Source: Mycolicibacterium porcinum (GTDB taxonomy: Bacteria > Actinomycetota > Actinomycetes > Mycobacteriales > Mycobacteriaceae). Taken from it: 64,000 nt of DNA. This document shows, piece by piece, positions 17,617 through 27,492 of this stretch; positions within the stretch are counted from its first letter, which is position 1, and each line of letters begins with the position of its first letter. Under the pieces are notes generated by a model. That model had not been told where the DNA came from, made no database searches, and saw only the letters and a program-made list of their open reading frames with translations. Where the stretch lies: positions 1-64,000 of the forward strand of contig MSTD01000012.1 in the NCBI GenBank assembly GCA_001942045.1, read 5' to 3'. The position numbers and the translations under genes were made by a program.

Positions 17617-18776
17617 TCGAATTCGATCACCCCGCGGATGTTGCGCCCTTCGCGCATATCGGTGATGGCATCGTTGATCTGATCGAGCCGGTACCGCCGT
17701 GTCACCAGCTCGTCGAGTTTGAGGTGACCGTTGCGGTACATGTCCAAGAGCATGGGCATGCTCGCGCGCGGATTCATACCGCCGTAGAGCAACCCCTTGA
17801 ACGTCTTGCAGTTCTGCAGTATGTCGACCAGCACCATCGGCACCATGCTGAACTCGATCTTCGGGACGCCGGTCATCAGGCAGGTCCCGCCCTTGCGCGT
17901 CAACAGCAACGCTGGGGCCACCATCTCCGGACGAACCACGCTCGGCGTGAGCACCACCCGGTCGGCCATCACCCCGCGCGTCAGCTCCTGCACCAGAGGT
18001 ATCGCCGCTTCCATCGACGGGCACGTATCGGTGGCGCCGAAGAACTTCGCCGTATCCCGTTTGAACTCAACGGGATCCACGGCGATCACCTGATTGGCGC
18101 CGGCAGCTCGGGCACCCTGGACCGCGTTGATTCCCACCCCACCGGTGCCGACGATCACTACGGTGTCGCCGGGCTGAGTTCCGACACCGACAGTCCCTGA
18201 CCCCCAGCCCGTGGTCACGCCGCAGGACACCAGCGATGCCGCCTCCAGCGGAACCGATGGATCGAGCTTGATCACCGAATGTTCGGAGAGGACCGCGTAT
18301 TCGGAGAATGTCCCGAGCTGAGCGAAGGCCATCACGTCTTCGTCGCCGAGGTGACGCCGCACGGTGCCGTCAGTGACCATCTCCTTGGACATCATCATCG
18401 CCCCGTTGTCGCAAAGGTATGTCATCCCCGACACGCACCAGCGGCATGCACCGCACGCGGCGATGAACGACAGACCCACGTGGTCACCCGGTTGTACCGA
18501 CCGCACGCCGGGCCCGACCGCCTCGACAATGCCGGCGCCTTCGTGTCCGCCCAGCAGCGGGAAGCAGTCCGGCACAGGTATACCCATCGATTCGTAGACT
18601 GCCAGCAACTCTGGTGGCGGGATCATGTCGCCGGTCGTGAAATGGTCGTCGGAGTGGCAGATCCCGGCCACGGCCATCTTCACCAGAACCTCACCTTCGC
18701 GAGGTGGATCGAGCGTGATCTCTTCGATCTCCCAGTCCATCCCGACGCCACGCAGTACAGCGCCCCGGCACTTCAT
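17613..18776 (-). CDS. NDMA-dependent zinc alcohol dehydrogenase
   Basis: Zinc-containing medium-chain dehydrogenase of 387 residues. The catalytic zinc Cys is in GICHSDDH, then GGHEGAGIVEAVGPGV, structural zinc cysteines CGACRWCVSGMTYLC, and Rossmann motif GTGGVGINAVQGA. This matches the actinobacterial NDMA/mycofactocin-associated alcohol dehydrogenases, in which bound NAD(H) is recycled by an external carrier. ATG 18776 is recorded; a GTG at 18782 would overlap the upstream aldehyde dehydrogenase stop as GTGA and is a strong alternative. The stop overlaps that of the convergent 13E12 gene by 4 bp. Confidence 0.9.
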   Translation of the reverse strand: MKCRGAVLRGVGMDWEIEEITLDPPREGEVLVKMAVAGICHSDDHFTTGDMIPPPELLAVYESMGIPVPDCFPLLGGHEGAGIVEAVGPGVRSVQPGDHVGLSFIAACGACRWCVSGMTYLCDNGAMMMSKEMVTDGTVRRHLGDEDVMAFAQLGTFSEYAVLSEHSVIKLDPSVPLEAASLVSCGVTTGWGSGTVGVGTQPGDTVVIVGTGGVGINAVQGARAAGANQVIAVDPVEFKRDTAKFFGATDTCPSMEAAIPLVQELTRGVMADRVVLTPSVVRPEMVAPALLLTRKGGTCLMTGVPKIEFSMVPMVLVDILQNCKTFKGLLYGGMNPRASMPMLLDMYRNGHLKLDELVTRRYRLDQINDAITDMREGRNIRGVIEFD

Positions 18777-18778
18777 CG

Positions 18779-20320
18779 TCACGCCCCAAGCCGTGCGATG
18801 CCAATGCGGCGCAGGCCGTGGGCCGCGGCGGCCCGCAACATACCCAGTGCGATACCGGTGCGCAGCCGCGACGCCGGGTACCACAATGGTTCGGAGGCCA
18901 TGGTCGGCCCACGCGGTGACGTGATCGCTTGGGGGCGACAGAATTTGCGGATCCCGTGGGCACCTCCTGCGCGAGTGCCGACACCTGACTGCTTCCAGCC
19001 GCCCATCGGCACCTCGGAGGCGAACGCATTCGACAGCACATCGTTGATGTTCACCGCGCCGGTGTCGAGCCGGCGTGCCACCCGCTCGGCCCGCTGTTTG
19101 TCGCGCGACCACACCGTCGCGGACAGACCGTACATCGAATCGTTGGCCAACCTGATCGCCTCGTCCTCGTCAGCGACCCTCATCACCGGCAGCGTGGGCC
19201 CGAAGGTCTCCTGCGTCATGCAGGCCATCGAATGGTCTACGTCGACCAGAACCGTCGGCTCGAAGAAAGTGCCTGTGCCGGTGGGTTTTCCACCGGTGAG
19301 CACGTGCGCTCCGGCGGCCACTGCCTCGTCGACGTGCCGGGTCACGATGTCGCGTTGTGCCGTGGTGGCCAGGGCACCGACGTCGAATTTCCAGCCCCGA
19401 TCGTCCTGTCCCTGACGCAGCGCCCTGACCTTGTCGGTGAGTTTGGCGACGAACTCGTCGTAGACGGGAGCCTCGACATACACGCGCTCGATCGAGACGC
19501 ACACCTGCCCGGAATTGAGCATGCCGCCCCAAACGATGCCATTGGTGGCCCGCTCGAGGTCCGCATCCGACAGCACCAGTGCGGGATCCTTGCCACCCAA
19601 CTCCAGACTGCAGGGAGTCAGACGCTCACCGCAAGCGACGGCGACCTTGCGGCCGGTGGCCGTCGAACCGGTGAACTGCACGAAGTCGGAATTGACGATG
19701 ACAGCAGCGCCGGTGTCCCCGTAGCCGGTGGCCAGGGCCAGTACCGGTGGGGCACCGATCTCCGACCACCCGCGGGCGAACTCAACAGCGCTGAGCGGGG
19801 TCACTTCGGAGGGTTTGAGCAGGACCGCAGCTCCAGCGGCCAGTGCCGCGACACCATCCAAACCGGGCATCATCAGCGGGTAGTTCCACGGCGTGATCAC
19901 CCCTACCACCGGATACGGCCGGTAGACGGTAGTCAGGTGCTTGGTCACGGCGAGCGGATTCCACGACCGCGGGCGCTCGTCGGCCAAATGGCGTTCGGCG
20001 TGGCGGGACCAGTAGTCGAGCATGCTGGCCAACATCGTCGGTTCGGCAGAGGCGTCGGCACGAGACTTACCGCTCTCGGACTGAATGACGTCGATCAGAT
20101 GCTCATTGTGGTCGAGCACCCAGGCCTGGAACGCCAGCAACCACTTGCGGCGGCCGCGGGGCCCCATGCTCTCCCATTCAGGTTGGTACAGCCGCAGTTC
20201 ACGAGCCTTCGCCGCGACAGCGTCGGCAGTGTCGACCGGCACTTCACCGACAACTCGCCCGTCGGCAGGATTGTGAACTTCGATCGTGGTCAACCGCGAC
20301 CTTGCAGGTGTTTCGGTCAT
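18779..20320 (-). CDS. aldehyde dehydrogenase (succinate-semialdehyde dehydrogenase-like)
   Basis: NAD(P)-dependent aldehyde dehydrogenase of 513 residues. The oxyanion segment is VGVITPWNYPLMMP, the general-base glutamate is in LELGGKDPALVL, and the catalytic cysteine is in NSGQVCVSIERVYVE. It is immediately upstream of, and nearly overlaps, the alcohol dehydrogenase, so the pair would take an alcohol through the aldehyde to the acid. Start ATG 20320 gives MTETPARSRL; the frame continues 18 codons upstream into the divergent promoter region. Confidence 0.9.
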   Translation of the reverse strand: MTETPARSRLTTIEVHNPADGRVVGEVPVDTADAVAAKARELRLYQPEWESMGPRGRRKWLLAFQAWVLDHNEHLIDVIQSESGKSRADASAEPTMLASMLDYWSRHAERHLADERPRSWNPLAVTKHLTTVYRPYPVVGVITPWNYPLMMPGLDGVAALAAGAAVLLKPSEVTPLSAVEFARGWSEIGAPPVLALATGYGDTGAAVIVNSDFVQFTGSTATGRKVAVACGERLTPCSLELGGKDPALVLSDADLERATNGIVWGGMLNSGQVCVSIERVYVEAPVYDEFVAKLTDKVRALRQGQDDRGWKFDVGALATTAQRDIVTRHVDEAVAAGAHVLTGGKPTGTGTFFEPTVLVDVDHSMACMTQETFGPTLPVMRVADEDEAIRLANDSMYGLSATVWSRDKQRAERVARRLDTGAVNINDVLSNAFASEVPMGGWKQSGVGTRAGGAHGIRKFCRPQAITSPRGPTMASEPLWYPASRLRTGIALGMLRAAAAHGLRRIGIARLGA

Positions 20321-20388
20321 ATGCCGAGCATCTGCCTGCAATTGAGGGAGCGGTAGCGTACCCGCATACTCCATCTACGCTCGTCTAC

Positions 20389-21192
20389 ATGCCTGATCCT
20401 CAGATCTCCGAACCGAGGCCTACCAACTGGGCAGCCGGCCGCTACCAGGCCGTCGCCGAACGTATCGCCGTGATCGCCGCCGAAGTCGTCGCCGCTGCCG
20501 ACCGGGTGGGCCCGCTCCGCGACACCACCTTGGTCGATCTGGCCTGCGGCACCGGCAGCGCCGCACTGGCCGCCGCCCAAGCCGGCGCCAAGGTCACCGG
20601 CGTGGACTTGACCGCCGAGCTGATCGCCATCGCCGCTGAGCGACCCGGGGCCGACGCGGTGCACTGGGTGGTCGCCGACGCCGCCAATACCGGCCTGCCC
20701 GATCGCGGGTTCGACACCGTGGTGTCGAACATGGGCATCATCTTCGTCGAGCCCACGAGTCTGGTTGCCGAGGTCACCCGACTGCTCACGCCCGGCGGAG
20801 TGTTCGCGTTCTCCACCTGGGTCCGTGACGCGGCGGGCAGCCCGTTCTTCACCCCGATCGTCGAAACCCTGGGTCAACCGCCGGCCTCGGGCTATTCTCC
20901 CGATCAGTGGGGCGACCTGGAGATCGTGCAGTCCCGGCTGGCCGACCGGTTCGACGACGTACGCTTCGAAACCGGTTCGCATACCTGGCAATTCGACTCG
21001 GTCGACTCTGCGGTGCGCTTCATCGCCGACGAATCACCGATGCATGTCGACCTGCTCGGTCGGCTGGACGAGCCGACCCGCGACCGCCTGCTCGATGCGT
21101 TCACCGCGGCGCTGGGCGCGGCAACCAACGATGAGGGGCGGGTCTCCTTCGATGCACCCTATGCGGTGGTGACGACCCACCGCAGGGCATGA
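20389..21192 (+). CDS. class I SAM-dependent methyltransferase
   Basis: Methyltransferase of 267 residues with the SAM-binding motif I DLACGTGSAALAAAQAG (about residues 48-64), acidic motif GVDLTAELI, and post motif LLTPGGVFAFSTWV typical of UbiE/COQ5-like small-molecule methyltransferases. ATG 20389 is chosen (MPDPQISEPRP); the frame is open back to 20302, across the divergent aldehyde dehydrogenase start. The beta-lactamase-like gene begins 3 bp after its stop. The substrate cannot be told from sequence. Confidence 0.85.
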   Translation: MPDPQISEPRPTNWAAGRYQAVAERIAVIAAEVVAAADRVGPLRDTTLVDLACGTGSAALAAAQAGAKVTGVDLTAELIAIAAERPGADAVHWVVADAANTGLPDRGFDTVVSNMGIIFVEPTSLVAEVTRLLTPGGVFAFSTWVRDAAGSPFFTPIVETLGQPPASGYSPDQWGDLEIVQSRLADRFDDVRFETGSHTWQFDSVDSAVRFIADESPMHVDLLGRLDEPTRDRLLDAFTAALGAATNDEGRVSFDAPYAVVTTHRRA

Positions 21193-21195
21193 AAC

Positions 21196-22368
21196 ATGCT
21201 GCGTGACAAAAGGAACAGCACCAAAACGGCCGCGCTGTTACTCGTCGCAGTCCTTCTCTGCGCGTCCACCAGCACGACCGCTTCCGCAAGTCCCGACGCC
21301 CTCGCGGCCACCGTCGACCATGCGTTTCGGCCGCTCATGGCCCAGTACGACATACCGGGTATGGCCGTAGCGGTGACGGTCAACGGGGAACAGCGGTATT
21401 TCGATTTCGGTGTCGCGGACAAACAAAGCGGCGTGCCGGTGACGCGGGACACGATCTTCGAGATCGGCTCGGTCAGTAGGACATTCACCGCCACCCTGGC
21501 GTCCTACGCGCATAGGCTCGGGCGGATCTCGCTCGATGATCACCCCAGCACCTATATGCCGGAGTTGGCAGGCAGTGCCATCGACCGGGCCGACCTGCTC
21601 AATCTGGGTACCTTCACCGCCGGTGGATTACCCCTGCAGTTTCCGCCTGACATCACCGACGACGCCCAGATGCCCGCGTACTTTCAGCACTGGACACCCG
21701 ATGCCCCACCCGGGCAACAGCGGCGATACTCCAACCCCAGCATCGGGTTGCTCGGCCACCTCACCGCCCTGGCGATGAACCGTGACTTCAGCGATCTGAT
21801 CGAACAGGAGGTGTTCCCCAAGCTGCGGCTACACCACAGCTACATCCGAGTGCCGCAATCGCAGATAGAGAACTACGCCTGGGGCTACAACGCCGACAAC
21901 GAGCCGATCCGGGTGAACCCAGGCGTTTTCGATGCTGAAGCGTACGGTGTCAAGTCCTCTGCGGCCGACTTGCTCCGCTTCGTCGAGACCAACGTCGCGC
22001 CGAATGACCTTGAGGCACCGATGCGCGACGCTGTCCAAGAGACTCACGTCGGCTATTTCAAAATCGGTGACATGGTCCAAGGGCTCGGCTGGGAACAGTA
22101 TCCCTACCCGGTCACCCTCGACCGGCTGTTGGCCGGAAACTCCAGCACCATGGCCATGCAGCCCAACCCGGCGACGCCGCTCACTCCCCAACCGACCTCA
22201 ACCCCGACGCTGTTCAACAAGACCGGTTCTACCGATGGGTTCGGCGCCTATGCCGTCTTCGTGCCCGACAAACGGATCGGCCTGGTGGTGCTCGCCAACA
22301 AGAACTATCCGATCACTGCCCGTGTCACTGCGGCTCACGCCGTCCTGCAACAGCTTTCGAACACCTAG
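21196..22368 (+). CDS. class C beta-lactamase (AmpC)-like secreted protein with altered SxxK motif
   Basis: Serine beta-lactamase/penicillin-binding fold of 390 residues with an N-terminal signal peptide ([14 protein letters not shown]...ASA, cleavage near residue 32). Tyr-Ser-Asn is present in RRYSNPS (Tyr178-Asn180) and Lys-Thr-Gly in [10 protein letters not shown] (342-344). The nucleophile motif, normally Ser-x-x-Lys as in GSVSKTF, reads GSVSRTF (Ser92-Val-Ser-Arg95; AGG at 21478-21480). In AmpC this lysine helps activate the serine, so activity is probably weakened or altered. The length and order of the other motifs are normal. The start follows the methyltransferase stop by 3 bp. Confidence 0.87.
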   Translation: MLRDKRNSTKTAALLLVAVLLCASTSTTASASPDALAATVDHAFRPLMAQYDIPGMAVAVTVNGEQRYFDFGVADKQSGVPVTRDTIFEIGSVSRTFTATLASYAHRLGRISLDDHPSTYMPELAGSAIDRADLLNLGTFTAGGLPLQFPPDITDDAQMPAYFQHWTPDAPPGQQRRYSNPSIGLLGHLTALAMNRDFSDLIEQEVFPKLRLHHSYIRVPQSQIENYAWGYNADNEPIRVNPGVFDAEAYGVKSSAADLLRFVETNVAPNDLEAPMRDAVQETHVGYFKIGDMVQGLGWEQYPYPVTLDRLLAGNSSTMAMQPNPATPLTPQPTSTPTLFNKTGSTDGFGAYAVFVPDKRIGLVVLANKNYPITARVTAAHAVLQQLSNT

Positions 22369-23210
22369 CGCGGACGCGTCCCGCCGGACAACATGGTCTC
22401 GACACTGTCGGCGAATGCCGCGGTGGTGAAACACGTCGGTTCGGCGAACTCTTCGAGCGTGAGCGCATCGTTCCAGCTGGCGTCGGCTGCCGCGCGCAAC
22501 AGGGGTTTGGCCATCGCGACCGCATGTGGCGGCAATGCCGCGACGCGCGAGCACCACGCATCTGCGGTGGCGAGCAGTTTGTCGTGCGCGACGACCTCGT
22601 GCACCAATCCCAGCCGCTGCGCGGCTTCGGCGTCGATGTGCTCGCCCTTGAGGTAGTACGCGAGCGCGCCCTGATAGCCGAGTCGGCGGGTCAATGCCCA
22701 GCTGGTGCCGACCTCCGGGATCAAACCGAGGCGGGCGAAGGCGGGCACGATGATGGCCTTCTCACTCGCGATGGTCACATCGCAGGTGAGCGCCCAGGCG
22801 AGCCCGACCCCGGCCGCGGGCCCGTTGAGGGCGGCGACGAAGATGGTGTCCGAACCCGCGATGAGCCGGGCGATACCGCCGAATTCCCGGCGGATCCAGC
22901 GCCATACGTCCGCGGTTCCCTCTCCCCGGTACCGGTTTTCGACGGCTGCGCGCATCATGCGCAAGTCGCCACCGGCGCTGAACCCCGGATCGGCGCCCGT
23001 CAACACCACGGCACGAATGTCGTCGTCGGCGGCGAGATCGTCCAGGGCGCGGCGCAATTGCCGGACCAGCGGTGCGGACAGCACGTTCAGCCGGTCGGGC
23101 TCGTCGAGTGTCACCACCGCGCGATCACCGCTGCGCTCGACGCGAATCCGCTGTGGCGCGTCCGGGGCGTCCCCGTCTGCCACCATGCTGCGATATAAGG
23201 GCTTGTCCAT
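22365..23210 (-). CDS. enoyl-CoA hydratase/isomerase family protein
   Basis: Crotonase-fold protein of 281 residues. It contains [18 protein letters not shown] (first oxyanion-hole strand) and [27 protein letters not shown] (second). The canonical catalytic Glu164 site appears in [13 protein letters not shown], while the Glu144-equivalent region reads [11 protein letters not shown], so hydratase versus isomerase activity is open. ATG 23210 gives MDKPLYRSM and overlaps the TetR stop (TGATG). The TetR gene and this one form a two-gene operon behind a paired operator. Confidence 0.87.
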   Translation of the reverse strand: MDKPLYRSMVADGDAPDAPQRIRVERSGDRAVVTLDEPDRLNVLSAPLVRQLRRALDDLAADDDIRAVVLTGADPGFSAGGDLRMMRAAVENRYRGEGTADVWRWIRREFGGIARLIAGSDTIFVAALNGPAAGVGLAWALTCDVTIASEKAIIVPAFARLGLIPEVGTSWALTRRLGYQGALAYYLKGEHIDAEAAQRLGLVHEVVAHDKLLATADAWCSRVAALPPHAVAMAKPLLRAAADASWNDALTLEEFAEPTCFTTAAFADSVETMLSGGTRPR

Positions 23211-23800
23211 CAGCTGACCTCCTCGATTGGACTGGCCTGCAATGCTTTCCATGCCGCGTCGGCGAACATCTCGACGGCTTCGCGGTCCATGTCCGGGACC
23301 TCACCGGCTATCCAATACCGGGCATATTCCTGTGCCGGACCGAGCCACAGTGCGGCCGTGATCCCCGGCCGCATGGCCACCAGCGCCCCGTAGGTGTGGT
23401 GCGGGCGCCACCAGTCCCGGATGGTCGTGAAGAAATTTCGGTTGGCTTCACGGAGTTCTGGGCTGTCCAGCCGATCGCCCAGCAGCAGCGCCGCCTCGCC
23501 GCGGTGGGCCGCCACCCAATCCAGATGATTGCGAACACCGCCGCGGATTCCCTCTTCGGCCGTGGCCTGTTCGCGCAGCATCGCCAGAAAACCCGCCTGA
23601 TATTCGGCCATGACCTGTGCGTACACCGCGGCCGCCAACGCTGGCTTGTCGGGGAAGTGGTGGTAGAGCGATCCGACGCTCACCTCGGCTTCGCGCCGCA
23701 CCTCATCCAGGGTCGGGGCGATGGTCCCCTCGGCCGCGAACCGACGACGCGCGACCGATATCAATCGATCCCGCGCACCTGTTGCCCTGGAGGGTGGCAC
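23210..23800 (-). CDS. TetR-family transcriptional regulator
   Basis: TetR regulator of 196 residues with its HTH at the N-terminus (APTLDEVRREAEVSVGSLYHHFPDKPALAAAVY, about residues 28-60) and a helical ligand domain behind. It starts with GTG at 23800, immediately downstream of a doubled palindromic operator, and shares a TGATG junction with the enoyl-CoA hydratase. This arrangement predicts autorepression relieved by an acyl-CoA-like ligand (inference). Confidence 0.88.
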   Translation of the reverse strand: MPPSRATGARDRLISVARRRFAAEGTIAPTLDEVRREAEVSVGSLYHHFPDKPALAAAVYAQVMAEYQAGFLAMLREQATAEEGIRGGVRNHLDWVAAHRGEAALLLGDRLDSPELREANRNFFTTIRDWWRPHHTYGALVAMRPGITAALWLGPAQEYARYWIAGEVPDMDREAVEMFADAAWKALQASPIEEVS

Positions 23801-23833
23801 GAGAATTACTCTATCAAAACCGAGAAATTCTCT
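23801..23833. promoter_or_regulatory. paired operator upstream of the TetR gene
   Basis: GAGAATTACTCT (23801-23812) and GAGAAATTCTCT (23822-23833) are near-identical direct repeats 21 bp apart, two helical turns. The second contains the perfect palindrome GAGAAATTCTC. They abut the GTG start of the TetR gene at 23800, so TetR dimers bound side by side would block its promoter. Confidence 0.7.
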
Positions 23834-23842
23834 AGAGAGCCG

Positions 23843-25348
23843 TCATTCGGCCTGGTAGAGGATTCCCCGACCGATGGCTTCCCGTATCTCCGGCAATGCG
23901 GCCTGCGCCAGCGCATCGGAATCCACCCCGTGATGGGCGGCCAGCAGCTCAATCAGAGTCCCCAGCGGCACCTCCCCACGACACCCGGCCAGCAGTGCCC
24001 GCAGTACCTCGTCGACACCGATCACCGCGGCCGGACCGCCCGGACGCCGCACGGCGGCCCCGATCTCCTGCCAGCCCTCCGGCCCGGGAAGTGACTGCTC
24101 TTCCAGGAACACCGGCGCGGTGGACAGCCGGGCCGCCAGCAGCGCGTCGTCGGAGGTGTCGCGCAGGTAGGCCCGCCGGGCGAAGAACGCGTCCACTTCG
24201 GTTCCGGTGAGCGCCTCGTCGGCTCCGGTGATCTCTTCGAAGATCTGCTCGGGCGCTTCCCCATCACGCGGGACCCGCAGCGAGATCATGCCCATTCCGA
24301 TGCCGGCGATGTCCTGCTCGGCGAACCAGTCGAGCCATTGACCGCCCCGCTGCGCCTGCCGGTCGAGGTCCTCACCGGCGTCGGCCAGCCACAGCGATAC
24401 GTAGCTGACCGGGTCGGCCAGTTCCCGCTGCACCACCCAGGCGTGCAGGCCGGTACCGGCCAGCCAACCGCGCACCCGCTCCTGCCAATCCCGACCGTCG
24501 CGCACGATCCAGTTCGCCATGATGTGCGCGGTGCCGCCCGGCAGCAGATGGTCACCCACTTGCTCGATCAGGCTCTGGCACAACGCATCTCCGGCCAGGC
24601 CGGAATCCCGGTAGATGTAGTCACGAGCACCTGAGCCGACCACGAACGGCGGGTTGGAGACGATTAGATCGAACCGCTCACCGGCTACCGGCTCGAACAG
24701 GCTGCCGTGCCGCAGATCCCACGACATGCCATTGAGTCGCGCGGTCATCACTGCCAGGGCCAGCGCCCGCTCGTTGGTATCGGTCGCGACGATCTCGTCG
24801 CAGTGTGCGTTCATGTGCAGCGCCTGGATACCGCATCCCGTTCCGAGGTCGAGCGCGCGACCGACGGGTTTACGGGTGACCGCACGGGCCAGCGACACCG
24901 AAGCTCCGCCGATGCCCAGCACATGATCGTGACGCAGCGGACCGCGCCGCACCGCGGCGTCCTGATCGGACACGACGTAGAAATCCCGCTCCCCGTCGCT
25001 GTGCGGCCGGATGTCCAGGGCCGCCCGCACCTTGTCGCCGCAGAACTCCAGGACACTGCCGGCGGCCAACGCGGGCAGGCTGCTCGACGGGAACGCCGCC
25101 TCGACCAGTTCCGCTGGTTCCTCGGTGCCCAGCAGCAAGAGCCGTACCAGCACCGCCAGACGCTGACGGTCAGCCGGCGCGGCATGCGTCACCCGTAGCA
25201 CCGGCCACCACACGCCGCGGCTCAGCGCGGCATTCGTGTCGGCGCCCAGGAGATCGGCCACCCCATCGGTGGTGAATCCGGCCGAACGCAAGTCGGCGCC
25301 GATCGCATCAACCAGGGTGACGTCGACGCCTCCCCCAGCCCCGCTCAA
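23843..25348 (-). CDS. class I SAM methyltransferase with N-terminal accessory domain
   Basis: Protein of 501 residues. A helical N-terminal domain (1-130) precedes a methyltransferase core with motif I ALDLGTGCGIQAL (about 165-177) and the N-methyltransferase signature SNPPF (about 228-232). A C-terminal region of about 150 residues has no recognised catalytic motif. NPPF-type enzymes usually methylate an amide or exocyclic amine in protein or RNA (HemK/PrmC, RsmC). The start is TTG at 25348, coupled to the SRAP stop as TTGA; no better start follows for many codons. Confidence 0.82.
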   Translation of the reverse strand: MSGAGGGVDVTLVDAIGADLRSAGFTTDGVADLLGADTNAALSRGVWWPVLRVTHAAPADRQRLAVLVRLLLLGTEEPAELVEAAFPSSSLPALAAGSVLEFCGDKVRAALDIRPHSDGERDFYVVSDQDAAVRRGPLRHDHVLGIGGASVSLARAVTRKPVGRALDLGTGCGIQALHMNAHCDEIVATDTNERALALAVMTARLNGMSWDLRHGSLFEPVAGERFDLIVSNPPFVVGSGARDYIYRDSGLAGDALCQSLIEQVGDHLLPGGTAHIMANWIVRDGRDWQERVRGWLAGTGLHAWVVQRELADPVSYVSLWLADAGEDLDRQAQRGGQWLDWFAEQDIAGIGMGMISLRVPRDGEAPEQIFEEITGADEALTGTEVDAFFARRAYLRDTSDDALLAARLSTAPVFLEEQSLPGPEGWQEIGAAVRRPGGPAAVIGVDEVLRALLAGCRGEVPLGTLIELLAAHHGVDSDALAQAALPEIREAIGRGILYQAE

Positions 25349-26118
25349 AACAGCCCCATCTCTTCGGGTTCGGCCGGCTCGATGAGCTCCGGACCGTTGT
25401 TGCGGACGCTGTTGACCAAGCGGGACACCTCACGGATGGCGATCCGGTCCAGGTCCCCGTGACCGCGCAGCAGCCCCTCGTCGATCGGGGCGTCGGGATC
25501 CATCCAGCGGTCCCAGTCCGGCGCACTGATGGTCAGCGGCATCCTGTCGTGGATCTCGGCGAGCGGACCGGCGGCGTCGGTGGTGATGATCGTGCAGCTG
25601 AGCAACGGCGGCGCGTCCTTCGGAGCGCCCTGCGGGCGCCACGTGGTCCACAGCCCCGCCATGAACAGCAGCTCGCCGTCGTCGGCATACATGTAGAACG
25701 GGGTCTTACCCTTCTTCCCGGCCTCCGGGTTGGGCTTCCACTCGTACCAACCGTCCATCGGGATCAGGCAGCGCTTGTTCTTGGCGGAGTTGCGGAACGC
25801 CGGTGAGCTGGTCACCTTGTCGGCCCGGGCGTTGATCAACAACGGGCCCTTGGTGTCGGGACCGCCGTCCTGCGCGGTTTTCACCCACGGCGGGATCAGC
25901 CCCCAGCGCATCGAGCGGACCCGGCGGGTCGACTCGTCCTCGGGCTCGGTGTGCCGCTTGACCACGCTGCTGATGGTCGTGGTCGGGGCGACGTTGTAGT
26001 TGGCTCCCGCGACGTCCTTGTCCCCTGAGCTCGCCGCGCTCGCCGTGCTCTCGTCGATGGCCTGGATTTTCTGCGCCAGCAGCGCCGGATCGGTGGTCAC
26101 CGCAAAACGTCCACACAT
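25345..26118 (-). CDS. SRAP/HMCES-family abasic-site processing protein (YedK-like)
   Basis: SRAP domain protein of 257 residues. The start at 26118 is fixed by chemistry: Cys2, exposed after Met removal, is the residue that cross-links abasic sites, and MCGRFAV follows exactly. Other family motifs are NYNVAPT, RWGLIPPWVK, NARADKV, the catalytic Glu in DGWYEWKP and the histidine in EIHDRMPL. YedK forms a stable thiazolidine link with abasic sites in single-stranded DNA. The open frame continues upstream across aroA antisense but is not real there. It is coupled to the methyltransferase downstream. Confidence 0.93.
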   Translation of the reverse strand: MCGRFAVTTDPALLAQKIQAIDESTASAASSGDKDVAGANYNVAPTTTISSVVKRHTEPEDESTRRVRSMRWGLIPPWVKTAQDGGPDTKGPLLINARADKVTSSPAFRNSAKNKRCLIPMDGWYEWKPNPEAGKKGKTPFYMYADDGELLFMAGLWTTWRPQGAPKDAPPLLSCTIITTDAAGPLAEIHDRMPLTISAPDWDRWMDPDAPIDEGLLRGHGDLDRIAIREVSRLVNSVRNNGPELIEPAEPEEMGLF

Positions 26119-26184
26119 AGTGCCCATGGTTGCAGAGTCGGCGGACAAGGCAGGATGTAGTGCGTGAGCGCACGTGAGGAGCAG

Positions 26185-27486
26185 ATGACGAACTGGCCGG
26201 CACCGCAAGCGGCCACCCCGGTCGACGCCACGGTGACGGTGCCCGGTTCGAAGTCGCTGACCAACCGCGCGCTCGTGCTGGCCGCGCTGGCCACCGCACA
26301 GGGCCCCTCGACAGTCCGCGGGGCGTTGCGCAGCCGCGACACCGATCTGATGATCGACGCCATCCGCACCCTGGGCGTCACCGTGCAGGCCGCCGAGGAC
26401 GACGACACCGAGCTGACGGTCAGCGGCGCCATCGCGCCCGCGGTCGACGCCCGGGTCGACTGTGGGCTCGCGGGAACGGTGCTGCGGTTCGTCCCGCCGG
26501 TCGCCGCGCTGAGCACCACAGCGGTGACGTTCGACGGAGATGAACAGGCCCGAGCCCGGCCCATCGCCCCGCTGCTCGACGCGTTGCGCGGCCTGGGTGT
26601 GGACGTCGACGGTGACGGTTTGCCGTTCGCGGTGCGCGGCCGCGGCGCCGTGGCCGGCGGCACCGTCGAGATCGACGCGTCGGGGTCTTCGCAGTTCGTC
26701 TCCGGGCTCCTGCTGTCCGGCGCGACGTTCACCGACGGTCTCACCATCGTGCACACCGGGTCCTCGGTGCCCTCGGCTCCCCATGTGGCGATGACGGTGG
26801 CGATGCTGCGGGACGCCGGCGTGCAGGTCGACGACTCGGTCCCGAATCGCTGGCGGGTCTCCCCCGGCCCCGTCGCCGCCCGCAACTGGAACATCGAGCC
26901 TGACCTGTCCAACTCGACGCCGTTCCTGGCCGCGGCGATCGTCACCGGCGGAACCGTACGGATCGCCGGCTGGCCGTCGGTGAGCATCCAGCCGGCCGAC
27001 ACCATCCTTGACCTGCTGGCCAAGGTGAATGCCACTGTCCATCAACGTGATTCACACCTGGAAGTCAGCGGTGCCGAAGGCTACGACGGATTCGACGCCG
27101 ACCTGCACGACGTGGGCGAGTTGGCCCCCACGGTCGCCGCGCTCGCTGCGCTGGCCCGAGACGGGGCAACGTCGCGACTACGGGGCATCGCGCATCTGCG
27201 CGGACACGAAACCGACCGACTGGCGGCACTGACCGCCGAAATCAACGGGCTCGGTGGCGATTGCGCCGAAACCGAGGACGGCCTGCTCATTACGGCGCGG
27301 CCGCTGCACGGCGGCACCTGGCGGTCCTATGCCGACCACCGGATGGCCACCGCAGGCGCAATCATCGGCCTGCGGGTACCCGGTGTCGAGGTGGAAAACA
27401 TCGAGACCACGGCCAAGACCCTGCCCGATTTCCCGCTGATGTGGGTGCAGATGCTGGCGGGCGACGCGCCGACGGGGGGGAAGTAA
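26185..27486 (+). CDS. aroA: 3-phosphoshikimate 1-carboxyvinyltransferase (EPSP synthase)
   Basis: Sixth enzyme of the shikimate pathway, joining phosphoenolpyruvate to shikimate-3-phosphate. The 433-residue protein starts [29 protein letters not shown], containing the PGSKSxTNR substrate motif. [11 protein letters not shown] (the glyphosate-loop region LAGT-R) and [11 protein letters not shown] follow. ATG 26185 fits the mycobacterial N-terminus (WPAP) and has GAGGAG 3 bp upstream; a GTG at 26164 would add seven residues. rsgA follows 6 bp downstream, as in M. tuberculosis (Rv3227-Rv3228). Confidence 0.95.
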   Translation: MTNWPAPQAATPVDATVTVPGSKSLTNRALVLAALATAQGPSTVRGALRSRDTDLMIDAIRTLGVTVQAAEDDDTELTVSGAIAPAVDARVDCGLAGTVLRFVPPVAALSTTAVTFDGDEQARARPIAPLLDALRGLGVDVDGDGLPFAVRGRGAVAGGTVEIDASGSSQFVSGLLLSGATFTDGLTIVHTGSSVPSAPHVAMTVAMLRDAGVQVDDSVPNRWRVSPGPVAARNWNIEPDLSNSTPFLAAAIVTGGTVRIAGWPSVSIQPADTILDLLAKVNATVHQRDSHLEVSGAEGYDGFDADLHDVGELAPTVAALAALARDGATSRLRGIAHLRGHETDRLAALTAEINGLGGDCAETEDGLLITARPLHGGTWRSYADHRMATAGAIIGLRVPGVEVENIETTAKTLPDFPLMWVQMLAGDAPTGGK

Positions 27487-27492
27487 ACCACC

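Noticed and set aside
23830..23837. CTCTAGAG as a separate operator
   Set aside because: It is only an 8-bp palindrome overlapping the second TetR repeat, adequately explained by it.
26119..27045. Extension of the SRAP gene upstream to give 566 residues
   Set aside because: Cys2 must follow the initiator Met in SRAP proteins, and the extension lies on the opposite strand of aroA.
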